A stretch of DNA of 64,000 bases from an uncultured Eubacteriales bacterium (GTDB lineage: Bacteria > Bacillota > Clostridia > Oscillospirales > CAG-272). The stretch spans positions 62,001 to 126,000 of the forward strand of contig CAKSER010000001.1 of assembly GCA_934447715.1 (NCBI GenBank). The letters are read 5' to 3'. The position numbers and the translations under genes were made by a program. This document shows, in pieces, positions 1-8,247 of the stretch (position 1 is the first letter of the stretch; each line of letters begins with the position of its first letter). A model generated the notes under the pieces. The model saw only the letters and a list, made by a program, of their open reading frames with translations, did no database searches and was not told the origin of the DNA.

Positions 1-510
1 AAGGCGCTTTTTTCGCTTTGCGAGGAGGAGGGAATTACCGATGCTGTTTTTGAGCAGCTCGGCTTTGCCTCGGAAATAATGAAGGAAAATCCGGAATATG
101 TAAAGCTTCTTGACACGCCGACAGTAAAGGCGTGCGAAAAGGCTGCGCTTATAGATGAGGCGTTTAACGGATTTGAGCTCTATTTCCTTAACTTCCTCAA
201 GCTGCTTTGCGAAAAGAGAGAAATGTGCGCTCTTTGCGACTGCAAAAAGGAATTTACAAGGCTGTATTTTAACAGCAGGGGAATTGTCGAATGCGAGGCT
301 GTCACCGCGGTTTCGATGACCGAAAAGCAGCTTGCCTCTCTTAAGGACAAGCTTGAGGGGATTACGAAAAAAAAGGTGCTGCTTAAAAACAGAGTGGATC
401 CCGGTATCCTCGGCGGAGTTAAGGTTCGCATGGAGGACATACAGCTTGACGGAAGCATAAAAAGCCGTCTTGACAAGCTGAAGGCAAGCCTTGAAAACGC
501 AATTGTCTGA
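1..510 (+). CDS. atpH: ATP synthase F1 delta subunit (5' end outside window)
   Basis: Delta subunit (OSCP family), which links the F1 catalytic head to the peripheral stalk of the membrane ATP synthase. The reading frame is open from base 1, so about 169 C-terminal codons are visible and the start lies upstream. The C-terminal part contains the family pattern of a GGVKVRMEDIQLDGSIKSRL-type strand-helix segment just before the end. The ATG at base 79 is internal, not the start. It is the first visible gene of the canonical order delta-alpha-gamma-beta-epsilon. The 200 bases to atpA carry a small inverted repeat (TGCGGT/ACCGCA around 553-575) but no clear terminator. Confidence 0.9.
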   Translation, partial: KALFSLCEEEGITDAVFEQLGFASEIMKENPEYVKLLDTPTVKACEKAALIDEAFNGFELYFLNFLKLLCEKREMCALCDCKKEFTRLYFNSRGIVECEAVTAVSMTEKQLASLKDKLEGITKKKVLLKNRVDPGILGGVKVRMEDIQLDGSIKSRLDKLKASLENAIV

Positions 511-711
511 ATTTGCTTAAAATCGGCACGGCACGATCTGCGGCGCATTACATGCGGTGTTAACATGTACCGCACGGCAGTGGGCAGACGGCTCAAGTGC
601 ATTAAAAATCGGCGGCAATTGCTGCAGAACTTAGAGCATAAACAAATAATTATTATCCGTATCGCTCGGCTTTACGGCAGGCGGAACGGAAAGAAAAAAG
701 TTGGTGAAATG

Positions 712-2229
712 ATGCAGCTGAAAATCGATGATGTCAGCAAGATAATTAAGGATCAGATAAAGAATTATTCAAATAAAACGACCCAGGATGAGGTCGGCTA
801 TGTTATTCAGGTCGGAGACGGAATTGCAAAGGTTCACGGGCTTGATAAATGCAAGGCAAACGAGCTTGTAAGCTTTGAAAACGGCTCGTACGGAATGGTT
901 CTGAATCTGGAAGAGAATACGGTCAGCGTTGTAATGCTCGGAACCGACGTCGGAATCAGCGAGGGCGGACTTGTCAAGCGCACAGGCGAGGTTGTTTCGG
1001 TGCCGGTCGGCGAAAAGCTTATCGGAAGAGTCGTTGACGCGCTCGGAAAGCCGATTGACGGCAAGGGACCGATCGAAACAACAGAGACAAGGCCTATCGA
1101 AAGAAAGGCACCGGGAATAATCGAGAGAAAATCGGTATCCGTTCCGCTTCAGACCGGAATCAAAGCGATCGACTCGATGGTGCCTATCGGAAGAGGGCAG
1201 AGAGAGCTTATAATCGGGGACAGGCAGACCGGAAAAACCGTTATTGCAACCGATATTATAATCAATCAGAAGGGAAAGGATGTAATCTGCATCTATGTGG
1301 CAATCGGTCAGAAGAGATCGACTGTCGCACAGCTTGTACAGACGCTGTACAAAAACGGGGCAATGGATTATACGATTATTGTCTCGGCAACGGCATCCGA
1401 CCTTGCACCGCTCCAGTATATAGCGCCCTATTCGGGATGTGCTATGGGAGAGTATTTCATGGATCAGGGAAAGGATGTGCTGATCGTCTATGACGATCTT
1501 TCAAAGCATGCAGTCGCATACCGCGCACTGTCCCTGCTTATCCGCCGTCCGCCGGGAAGAGAGGCATATCCCGGAGACGTTTTCTATCTGCATTCCAGAC
1601 TGCTTGAAAGAGCGGCAAGACTGTCGCCGGAGCACGGAGGCGGCTCGATGACAGCCCTTCCGATAATCGAAACACAGGCAGGGGATGTATCGGCTTATAT
1701 TCCGACGAACGTAATATCTATTACCGACGGTCAGATATTCCTTGAAAGCGAGCTTTTCCACGCAGGTGTCCGTCCGGCGGTAAACCCGGGTATTTCGGTA
1801 TCGCGAGTCGGAGGAAGCGCACAGATCAAGGCAATGAAAAAGATATCCGGACCGCTCAAGCTTGCATATTCGCAGTACAGAGAGCTGCAGGCGTTTGCAC
1901 AGTTCGGCTCGGATCTCGACGCAGATACGAAATCGAGGCTTGCACAGGGAGAAAGAATCGTTGAGGTTTTAAAGCAGGACAAAAACCATCCTGTTCCGGT
2001 CGAGCTTCAGGTTGCGATAATCTATGCCGTAATCCACAATCTTTTAAAGGAGATTGCTCCGGAGGACATTCACAGGTTCGAGGAGGGGCTTTTCGAGTAC
2101 CTTACCTCGGCACAGGATGAGCTGCTCTCGGAAATCAGAACGACAGGTGCGTTAAGTGAGGACGGAGAAAAGAAGCTTACCGAGGCTGTTAACTGCTTTA
2201 AGGACAGATTCCTTAATGTAAAGCAGTGA
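712..2229 (+). CDS. atpA: ATP synthase F1 alpha subunit
   Basis: Non-catalytic nucleotide-binding alpha subunit of F1, 505 residues, the usual family length. The P-loop GDRQTGKT lies near residue 170 and the alpha signature PAVNPGISVSRVGG is present in the C-terminal half. Two adjacent ATG codons (709 and 712) are possible starts; 712 begins the typical MQLKIDDVSKIIKDQI N terminus. The frame stays open upstream to an ATG at 565, but that 49-residue extension is basic, unlike alpha subunits, and was rejected. No strong Shine-Dalgarno is seen (AAAGAAAAAAGTTGG only). Confidence 0.96.
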   Translation: MQLKIDDVSKIIKDQIKNYSNKTTQDEVGYVIQVGDGIAKVHGLDKCKANELVSFENGSYGMVLNLEENTVSVVMLGTDVGISEGGLVKRTGEVVSVPVGEKLIGRVVDALGKPIDGKGPIETTETRPIERKAPGIIERKSVSVPLQTGIKAIDSMVPIGRGQRELIIGDRQTGKTVIATDIIINQKGKDVICIYVAIGQKRSTVAQLVQTLYKNGAMDYTIIVSATASDLAPLQYIAPYSGCAMGEYFMDQGKDVLIVYDDLSKHAVAYRALSLLIRRPPGREAYPGDVFYLHSRLLERAARLSPEHGGGSMTALPIIETQAGDVSAYIPTNVISITDGQIFLESELFHAGVRPAVNPGISVSRVGGSAQIKAMKKISGPLKLAYSQYRELQAFAQFGSDLDADTKSRLAQGERIVEVLKQDKNHPVPVELQVAIIYAVIHNLLKEIAPEDIHRFEEGLFEYLTSAQDELLSEIRTTGALSEDGEKKLTEAVNCFKDRFLNVKQ

Positions 2230-2295
2230 GTAACGGCATTAAGCGATATTTAATAAAAGCAATGAAGAATAATCGGCACGAAAGGAGGGGGCGAG

Positions 2296-3216
2296 ATGGC
2301 AAACGCGCAAATCGGCGAGATTAAATCAAGAATTAAAAGCGTAAAAAGCACAATGCAGATTACCAAGGCGATGGAGCTGGTTGCAACCTCCAAGCTGAGA
2401 AAGGCAAAGCAGAGGGTTGAAAGCTCAAGACAGTTCAACGGGATTCTTACAAGAACGATCTGCGGAATAAAAGACAGGCTCGGCGATGCCGAATCCGTCT
2501 ATTTAAAGGAATCCGGCGTGAAAAAGACCTGCTATGTCGTCTTCGGAGGAGACAGAGGGCTTGCCGGAGGATATAACGTCAATGTGTTCAAGCTGTTTAA
2601 AACCCTTTCGGAGGGTGAGGACTGCACTGTTTTGCCGATCGGAAAGAAGGCTCTTGAGTATTATGAAAAAAACGGGGCAGAGATATTAAGCGACAGCTTC
2701 AGCTCGGTTGCCGCCATCGGGATCGGAGACTGTCAGACGATCGGACAGCTTCTCTGCAAGGGCTTTAAGAACCGGGAATATGACAGGGTTGTGCTTGTAT
2801 ATACCGATTTCGTATCGATGCTCTCGCAGGTTCCGAAGAGCATAACCGTGCTTCCTTTTTCAAGCAGCGCGGACGACGATGCGGATGGTGCAGATGACAA
2901 AGGCAATGCAAATCAGGGTTCGAAAAGCAAGGCTGACGGTTCTGACGAAAAAAAGAATCTTGCAGGGTTTATGTTTGACGACGACCCGGAAAAGCTGCTC
3001 ATGAGCATTGTTCCGCAGTATGTCGGAGGGGTTGTGTATTCGGCGCTGTGCGAATCCGCGGTTTCGGAATACGGAGCAAGAAGAACCGCAATGGACTCGG
3101 CAAACAAGAACGCCGGAGAGTTCATCGACGATCTTGTTTTAAAGTATAACAGGGCAAGACAGGCAATTATTACACAGGAAATTACAGAGATTGTTTCGGG
3201 CTCGGAGGCGCTTTGA
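2296..3216 (+). CDS. atpG: ATP synthase F1 gamma subunit with an acidic insertion
   Basis: Central-stalk gamma subunit, 306 residues against about 285 for most bacteria. The N-terminal coiled-coil helix (ITKAMELVATSKLRKAK) and the C-terminal helix ending TQEITEIVSGSEAL are classic. The extra length is a hydrophilic Asp/Gly/Ser/Lys stretch at about residues 190-218 (SSADDDADGADDKGNANQG onward), located where other gamma subunits have a short acidic loop. The ribosome site AAAGGAGGGGG at 2280-2290 fixes the start. Operon position between alpha and beta is standard. Confidence 0.96.
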   Translation: MANAQIGEIKSRIKSVKSTMQITKAMELVATSKLRKAKQRVESSRQFNGILTRTICGIKDRLGDAESVYLKESGVKKTCYVVFGGDRGLAGGYNVNVFKLFKTLSEGEDCTVLPIGKKALEYYEKNGAEILSDSFSSVAAIGIGDCQTIGQLLCKGFKNREYDRVVLVYTDFVSMLSQVPKSITVLPFSSSADDDADGADDKGNANQGSKSKADGSDEKKNLAGFMFDDDPEKLLMSIVPQYVGGVVYSALCESAVSEYGARRTAMDSANKNAGEFIDDLVLKYNRARQAIITQEITEIVSGSEAL

Positions 3217-3392
3217 ACCGGCTCGAAAAACATAGCCGATGCAATATCGGCGGCTTTAAAGACTTCTTTTGCGGTGGGGTGGATAAGTAAATGTCGCGCT
3301 CAAAGGATTCTTTTACAGCCTTTTAAATCCTCTTAAATCCTAAGGAAAGGGAGCCTTCGCCAAAGGGCGGAGACAGGTTACAAATTATAAAA

Positions 3393-4802
3393 ATGAATGA
3401 TCAGAAAAAGCGCAATATAGGAAAGGTTACGCAGATTATCGGACCGGTCATTGATATCAGGTTCGAGGATGGCTGCCTGCCGAATCTGCTTAACGCTATC
3501 GAGATAGAGACAGACGGAAGAAAGGTTGTCTGCGAGGTTGCCCAGCAGCTCGGAGACAATGTTGTCCGCTGCATTTCGATGGCATCTACCGACGGAATGG
3601 TAAGAGGCCTTGACGCAGTTGATACCGGAGACGGAATCAAGGTGCCGGTCGGACACGAGACCCTCGGAAGAATTTTCAATCTTTTAGGCGAGGCTGTCGA
3701 CGATCTGCCGCAGCCGAAAACAGAGGAGAAATGGTGCATCCACCGCGATCCTCCTGCCTATGATAAGCAGAGAACTACAACCGAAATGCTCGAAACCGGA
3801 ATCAAGGTCGTCGACCTGATCGCTCCGTATGCAAAGGGAGGAAAGATCGGTCTGTTCGGCGGAGCCGGCGTCGGAAAGACGGTTCTGATAATGGAGCTTA
3901 TCAATAACGTTGCAAAGCAGCACGGCGGTCTTTCTGTCTTTGCCGGAGTCGGCGAAAGAACAAGAGAAGGAAATGACCTTTATAACGAAATGAAGGAATC
4001 CGGAGTTATAAACAAGACCGCACTTGTCTACGGGCAGATGAACGAGCCGCCCGGAGCAAGATTAAGAGTTGCTCTTTCCGGACTTACCATGGCAGAGTAT
4101 TTCAGAGACAGAGAGGGGCAGGACGTGCTTCTGTTTGTCGACAATATATTCAGATTTACACAGGCAGGCTCGGAGGTTTCGGCACTGCTCGGCAGAATGC
4201 CGTCTGCTGTCGGATATCAGCCGACACTTGCTACCGAAATGGGAGCGCTTCAGGAAAGAATAACATCCACCGACAAGGGCTCGATCACCTCGGTTCAGGC
4301 GGTATATGTGCCTGCGGACGACCTGACCGACCCGGCACCGGCAACGACCTTTGCGCATCTTGATGCAACTACCGTTCTTTCAAGAAGCATTTCGTCGCTC
4401 GGAATCTACCCGGCGGTTGATCCGCTTGAATCGACCTCCAGAATGCTGACACCCGAAATTGTCGGAATCGAGCATTATGAGACTGCAAGAGAGGTTCAGA
4501 GAATACTCCAGAGATATAAGGAGCTTCAGGACATCATCGCAATCCTCGGAATGGATGAGCTTTCGGAGGAGGACAAGATGACTGTCAACCGCGCAAGAAA
4601 GATCCAGAGATTCCTTTCGCAGCCGTTCTCGGTTGCAGAGCAGTTTACCGGAATGGAAGGAAAATATGTTCCGGTTTCCGAGACTATAAGAGGCTTCAAG
4701 GAGATCATCGAAGGAAAGCACGACGATCTGCCGGAAAGCGCGTTTCTGTTTGTGGGAACAATCGACGAGGCTGTCGAAAAAGCAAAGAGGCTTGAGAAAT
4801 AA
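3393..4802 (+). CDS. atpD: ATP synthase F1 beta subunit
   Basis: Catalytic beta subunit, 469 residues, full length. Walker A GGAGVGKT is at residues 156-163, the GERTREGNDLY motif near 190, and the ALLGRMPSAVGYQPTLATEM signature is intact. The 176 bases before it contain a GCCGAT/ATCGGC hairpin (3235-3251) and a purine-rich GGCGGAG about 19 bases before the ATG, so the Shine-Dalgarno spacing is unusually long. Its TAA stop overlaps the atpC ATG by one base, which indicates translational coupling. Confidence 0.97.
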   Translation: MNDQKKRNIGKVTQIIGPVIDIRFEDGCLPNLLNAIEIETDGRKVVCEVAQQLGDNVVRCISMASTDGMVRGLDAVDTGDGIKVPVGHETLGRIFNLLGEAVDDLPQPKTEEKWCIHRDPPAYDKQRTTTEMLETGIKVVDLIAPYAKGGKIGLFGGAGVGKTVLIMELINNVAKQHGGLSVFAGVGERTREGNDLYNEMKESGVINKTALVYGQMNEPPGARLRVALSGLTMAEYFRDREGQDVLLFVDNIFRFTQAGSEVSALLGRMPSAVGYQPTLATEMGALQERITSTDKGSITSVQAVYVPADDLTDPAPATTFAHLDATTVLSRSISSLGIYPAVDPLESTSRMLTPEIVGIEHYETAREVQRILQRYKELQDIIAILGMDELSEEDKMTVNRARKIQRFLSQPFSVAEQFTGMEGKYVPVSETIRGFKEIIEGKHDDLPESAFLFVGTIDEAVEKAKRLEK

Positions 4803-5209
4803 TGGGAGCTTTTGATCTTTATATTGTTACTCCCGACGGAGAAGCTTTTTCCGACCGGGTGCAGATGATTACAGTCAGAACGACCGAGGGAGATCTCGGA
4901 ATAATGAAGGGACATATCGATTACCTTGCCTCGGTTGATGTGGGCAGGGTAAGGATCAAGCTGGAGGACGGCTCTGAAAAAATCGCATCCTGCGGAGGAG
5001 GATTTATCACCTGCGAAGGAGGCGTTGTGAGATTTGTTGCAACCACCTTCGAGTTTGAAGAAGATATCGACCTTGAAAGAGCAAAGGCGGCAAAAGAAAG
5101 AGCGGAAAAAATGCTCGAGGAATCAAGAGACGACAGGAATGTTGCGATCGCAAAGCTGAAGCTTGCAAGAGCACTTAACCGGATTTCGGTAAAGGATCAT
5201 AATTCCTGA
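4802..5209 (+). CDS. atpC: ATP synthase F1 epsilon subunit
   Basis: Epsilon subunit, 135 residues, which couples gamma rotation to the c-ring and restrains ATP hydrolysis. The N-terminal beta-sandwich contains the conserved GDLGIMKGHIDYLASVDVG stretch; the C-terminal two-helix part (EEDIDLERAKAAKERAEKMLEE) is complete. The start overlaps the last base of atpD. This is the last gene of the ATP synthase operon; an independent promoter follows about 40 bases downstream. No convincing terminator hairpin is visible after it. Confidence 0.95.
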   Translation: MGAFDLYIVTPDGEAFSDRVQMITVRTTEGDLGIMKGHIDYLASVDVGRVRIKLEDGSEKIASCGGGFITCEGGVVRFVATTFEFEEDIDLERAKAAKERAEKMLEESRDDRNVAIAKLKLARALNRISVKDHNS

Positions 5210-5249
5210 AAGCCTCACCTGCGTTATTTCTTCATTTTTTGAAAAGCTA

Positions 5250-5279
5250 TTGACAACCGGATTTAAAAGATAGTATAAT
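5250..5279 (+). promoter_or_regulatory. Promoter for the 5327 membrane-protein gene
   Basis: TTGACA (5250-5255), 18-base spacer, TATAAT (5274-5279). Both hexamers match the housekeeping consensus perfectly. Transcription should begin near 5286, about 40 bases before the next gene, separating it from the ATP synthase operon. Confidence 0.8.
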
Positions 5280-5326
5280 ACTATTATTCCCGGAGAGTCG
5301 GAAAATAATTTTTTGGAGATATTATA

Positions 5327-6058
5327 ATGGATTTCGAACGCAATTTGGCATATTTTGTAAAGAAATTTACACTCGGATATATTGGAATCGCCGTAACCGC
5401 AGTGCCGATTATGCTTCTTGTCGTACTCGACGGAGCTTTTTCGGGAGCATTCAGCGTAATTTTTACCGTTTTGATGATTGTTGCCGTTATAGCCGGCATA
5501 GTTCTTATGCTTAAGGGCTTCGGTAACAGATCCGATGAGGAGAACCTTGATATTCAGGTAAAATTCTTTACCAAGGATGCTGTTGAAACAGCACAGAAGA
5601 AGCTGCATGTCGGCGACTATATGCTCCGTCTTACCAAGTTCACATCCTTCGGCGGATATGACTTTAACGGACCGGAGGAGTTCTATGCAAAAAGAGGCAA
5701 GGACAACAAGCTCCGTTCGACAATATATACAACGACCGAAATCCTCACATTCTCGGAGAGATTCTATGCCTATAAGTCAAGGCTTTCGCTTGTCGATCCG
5801 GATTATACCTATGAGGAATCCTATATAAAGACATATGACCAGATTAAATCCGCAGAGCTCAGGAATACCGAGTTCAAGTATGTTTCCCCGACAGCAAAGC
5901 CGGAGGAAAAGCCTGAGGACATTACAATTCACAATCTGGTTATCACCTTTACCGACGGTACGGAGCTTGTAGTTCCGACAGAGGACAACATGGACGTTGA
6001 AAACGTAATCAAGAGTGTTCAGCAGTTCAAGAGACGTATGTCGGAGGCGCAGAACTAA
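5327..6058 (+). CDS. Membrane protein of unknown function, possible PH-like domain
   Basis: A 243-residue protein I do not recognise by name. Two hydrophobic segments at about residues 20-38 and 44-64 form a hairpin in the membrane. The rest is cytoplasmic, with a beta-rich region ending in LVITFTDGTELVVPTEDNMD followed by an amphipathic helix. That layout (two membrane helices, then a domain with a final helix) resembles bacterial PH-like/YcxB-type proteins; this is inference only. The start is set by TTTTGGAGAT just upstream. It has its own consensus promoter and a shared terminator at 6122-6153. Confidence 0.75.
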   Translation: MDFERNLAYFVKKFTLGYIGIAVTAVPIMLLVVLDGAFSGAFSVIFTVLMIVAVIAGIVLMLKGFGNRSDEENLDIQVKFFTKDAVETAQKKLHVGDYMLRLTKFTSFGGYDFNGPEEFYAKRGKDNKLRSTIYTTTEILTFSERFYAYKSRLSLVDPDYTYEESYIKTYDQIKSAELRNTEFKYVSPTAKPEEKPEDITIHNLVITFTDGTELVVPTEDNMDVENVIKSVQQFKRRMSEAQN

Positions 6059-6121
6059 GCGCCTGAGACTTGTATGGGTTTCCCCAAATAACAGCATGGC
6101 ATGCTTATAAAAAACAATATA

Positions 6122-6153
6122 AAATCCCGACAGATGTAAACCTGTCGGGATTT
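6122..6153. terminator. Bidirectional intrinsic terminator
   Basis: Perfect 12-bp stem AAATCCCGACAG / CTGTCGGGATTT with an 8-base loop, A-rich on the left and T-rich on the right. It serves the convergent genes at 5327 (plus) and 6215 (minus). Confidence 0.85.
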
Positions 6154-6214
6154 TTGCACTTTGTGGGGGTGTATGATTTGGTGGCTTTGCGCTGCTGTGA
6201 TTTGAATTTGAACC

Positions 6215-6520
6215 TTATGATTTGCTCTTTGCTTCTTCTTCGGTTTTGATAAACTGCGAATATCCGCTGCCGTACTGAACGCATCTTGAAACACGGCTTA
6301 AGGTTGCGGAGGAAATCTCTGTTTCGTTAATGACCTGCTGATATGTTTTTCCCTCCATCAGCAGCCTTGCCGCACGGATGCGCTGTGCCATGTTTTCTAC
6401 CTCCTTGCGTGTGCATAGGTCCTCGAAAAGTACGCGGCAGTCCTCTGAGGTTTTAAGAGAAAGTATAACCTCATAAAGCTCTTCGATCATTTCTTCCGTT
6501 GCTTTTTTTTCAGTGTTCAT
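6215..6520 (-). CDS. YerC/YecD-type TrpR-like DNA-binding protein
   Basis: A 101-residue protein of the TrpR-related YerC/YecD family. It shows a helical N-terminal part and a TrpR-like helix-turn-helix (GKTYQQVINETEISSATLSRVSR) at about residues 58-80. The frame continues upstream to 6631, but MNTEKKATEEMIEELYEVIL at 6520 is the usual start. The gene overlaps the 3' end of the amino-acid ABC ATPase gene by 11 bases, so it is probably translated by coupling as the last gene of that operon. A role as the operon's regulator is inference. Confidence 0.85.
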   Translation of the reverse strand: MNTEKKATEEMIEELYEVILSLKTSEDCRVLFEDLCTRKEVENMAQRIRAARLLMEGKTYQQVINETEISSATLSRVSRCVQYGSGYSQFIKTEEEAKSKS

Positions 6521-7334
6521 CTTCGTCACCCTGTCCGATCCTTTCAAGAGATTTTGAGAGAAATGCCTTTGTTTTCTGCGATTTCGGATTGTCAAATACT
6601 TCCTTCGGTGTGCCTTCCTCCTCGATAACACCGTCCGACAGGAAGATGACCTTGTCCGCTACGCTTTTTGCAAATTCCATTTCGTGGGTTACAACGATCA
6701 TTGTACGTCCGCCGTCACGGAGCTTTTTTATAACCTTCAGAACCTCTCCGGTAAGCTCGGGGTCGAGAGCGGAGGTCGGCTCGTCAAAGCAGAGGATTGC
6801 CGGCTTCATTGCAAGCGCGCGCGCAATTGCCACACGCTGCTGCTGACCGCCGGAAAGCTGGCACGGATAAAAATCCGCCCTTTCCGAAAGTCCGACCTTA
6901 TAAATCAGCTCTTTCGCTTCCGAATCGATTGCATCGTATGCGGATTTTTTGTCCTTATATTTGCTCGTCCCTTTTTTTCTGCACTCGTCCTCGGCAAGCT
7001 TCGGTGCGAGCGTTACGTTTTCGAGCACCGTGTACTGCGGAAATAGATTGAAGGACTGAAAAACAAGTCCGAAATTGAGGCGTCTTGCGCGGATTTCGCT
7101 CTCGCTTATTCTTCCTTGCTCGGATGAATCGAAAACTGCTTTTCCGTCAACAGAAATAGACCCGACATCGGGTGTTTCAAGAGAGGTAATGCAGCGCAAA
7201 AGCGTGGTTTTTCCGCTTCCGGAGGAGCCGATGATTGCCAGCACCTTGCCGTACTCAAGCGAAAAATCAATTCCGCGGAGTACCTCTGAGTTTTCAAAAT
7301 TCTTTTTCAGGCCTTTAACTTCTAAAAATGCCAT
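6510..7334 (-). CDS. Polar amino-acid ABC importer, ATP-binding subunit
   Basis: GlnQ/ArtP-type ATPase, 274 residues. Walker A GSSGSGKTT is near residue 37, the signature is LSGGQQQRVAIARAL, and Walker B is ILCFDEPTSALD with the downstream switch histidine in VVTHEMEFA. It is about 30 residues longer than typical GlnQ because of a Lys/Asp-rich stretch (ECRKKGTSKYKDKKSAYDAI) between the Q-loop and the signature. It works with the permease (7414) and binding lipoprotein (8248) in the same minus-strand operon. The exact substrate cannot be read from the sequence. Confidence 0.93.
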   Translation of the reverse strand: MAFLEVKGLKKNFENSEVLRGIDFSLEYGKVLAIIGSSGSGKTTLLRCITSLETPDVGSISVDGKAVFDSSEQGRISESEIRARRLNFGLVFQSFNLFPQYTVLENVTLAPKLAEDECRKKGTSKYKDKKSAYDAIDSEAKELIYKVGLSERADFYPCQLSGGQQQRVAIARALAMKPAILCFDEPTSALDPELTGEVLKVIKKLRDGGRTMIVVTHEMEFAKSVADKVIFLSDGVIEEEGTPKEVFDNPKSQKTKAFLSKSLERIGQGDEDEH

Positions 7335-7413
7335 GTGTCCCCCAATTGTTTCACAGATTTATGTATAAGGATTTGTATGCGATCAATTTGCAGGCTTATT
7401 ATCGTCTGTTTTT

Positions 7414-8124
7414 TCAGATCTTGAAATAATCAAGCTTCTTTTCAACCTTGTTTAAAAGGACGGTCAAAAGACCTACAAAGGCAAGGTAGAATATCGCGGT
7501 ATAGAAAAGCGGCCATATCAGCGCCTTGGTTGCAGCCATGTCGCGCGCACGCTTGATGATTTCCGGGATTGCGATTACATTTGCAAGCGCCGTGTCCTTT
7601 ACAAGCGTGATGATCTCGTTCGACATCGGCGGAACGATTCTTTTGATTACCTGCTTTAAAATTACCTTGCGGAATATCTGCGATTTTGTCATTCCGAGAA
7701 CCTGACCTGCCTCATACTGACCGCGCGAAATGCTTTCGATTCCTCCGCGGTAGATTTCCGAAAAATAGCAGGCGTAGTTGATGACAAAGGCGATCAGAAC
7801 CGCAAGGAAGCTTCCGTAATAAAGAAGCGTCTGGCTTCCGCTCTGAAAGGTGAAATACCGGTCGATCTTGTCAAAAACATTGATCCCGTTAGAACCGAGA
7901 ATCCCCGGCAGATAGTAGATCATGCAGATAAAGAGCATCAGCGGAATTCCGCGGATGATCCATACAAATATTTTGCTGAAGAATTTAAGCGGCTTAAAGC
8001 TGCTCATCGAGCAGAACGCGATTAAAAGTCCCAGCGGTATTGCAAAAATCAGCGTCAGGGCAAAGAGAAGCGCCGAGATGCCAAAGCCTCTTAAAAGCTC
8101 AAGGGTAATGTTCCAAAATGACAT
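7414..8124 (-). CDS. Polar amino-acid ABC importer, permease subunit
   Basis: HisM/GlnP-type inner-membrane permease, 236 residues with about five membrane helices. The EAA-type loop that contacts the ATPase is visible as EAGQVLGMTKSQIFRKVILK. The frame extends to 8196, but the 24 added residues are basic and non-hydrophobic while MSFWNITLELLRGFGISALL at 8124 is the classic N terminus; the ribosome site there is weak. A strong hairpin (8188-8215) separates it from the upstream binding-protein gene. Confidence 0.92.
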   Translation of the reverse strand: MSFWNITLELLRGFGISALLFALTLIFAIPLGLLIAFCSMSSFKPLKFFSKIFVWIIRGIPLMLFICMIYYLPGILGSNGINVFDKIDRYFTFQSGSQTLLYYGSFLAVLIAFVINYACYFSEIYRGGIESISRGQYEAGQVLGMTKSQIFRKVILKQVIKRIVPPMSNEIITLVKDTALANVIAIPEIIKRARDMAATKALIWPLFYTAIFYLAFVGLLTVLLNKVEKKLDYFKI

Positions 8125-8187
8125 AAAAGCTATCCGTTTCTTTTTTATTTTATGAGTTGATAAAGCGTCCGGTTTCCATGAAAAGAG

Positions 8188-8215
8188 GGCAGACACCGTT
8201 TTTTTGGTATCTGCC
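8188..8215 (-). terminator. Intercistronic hairpin between binding-protein and permease genes
   Basis: On the minus-strand RNA, GGCAGATACC pairs over all 10 positions (one G-U) with GGTGTCTGCC, followed by CTCTTTTC. Such partial terminators or 3'-protecting hairpins commonly keep binding protein in excess of membrane components; that role is inferred here. Confidence 0.6.
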
Positions 8216-8247
8216 GCGGTACTCTTTTCCGCTCTTTGGATTATTTT

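Noticed and set aside
565..711. Upstream extension of the atpA reading frame
   Set aside because: The 48 extra codons are basic and unlike any alpha subunit N terminus; the MQLKIDD start at 712 fits the family.
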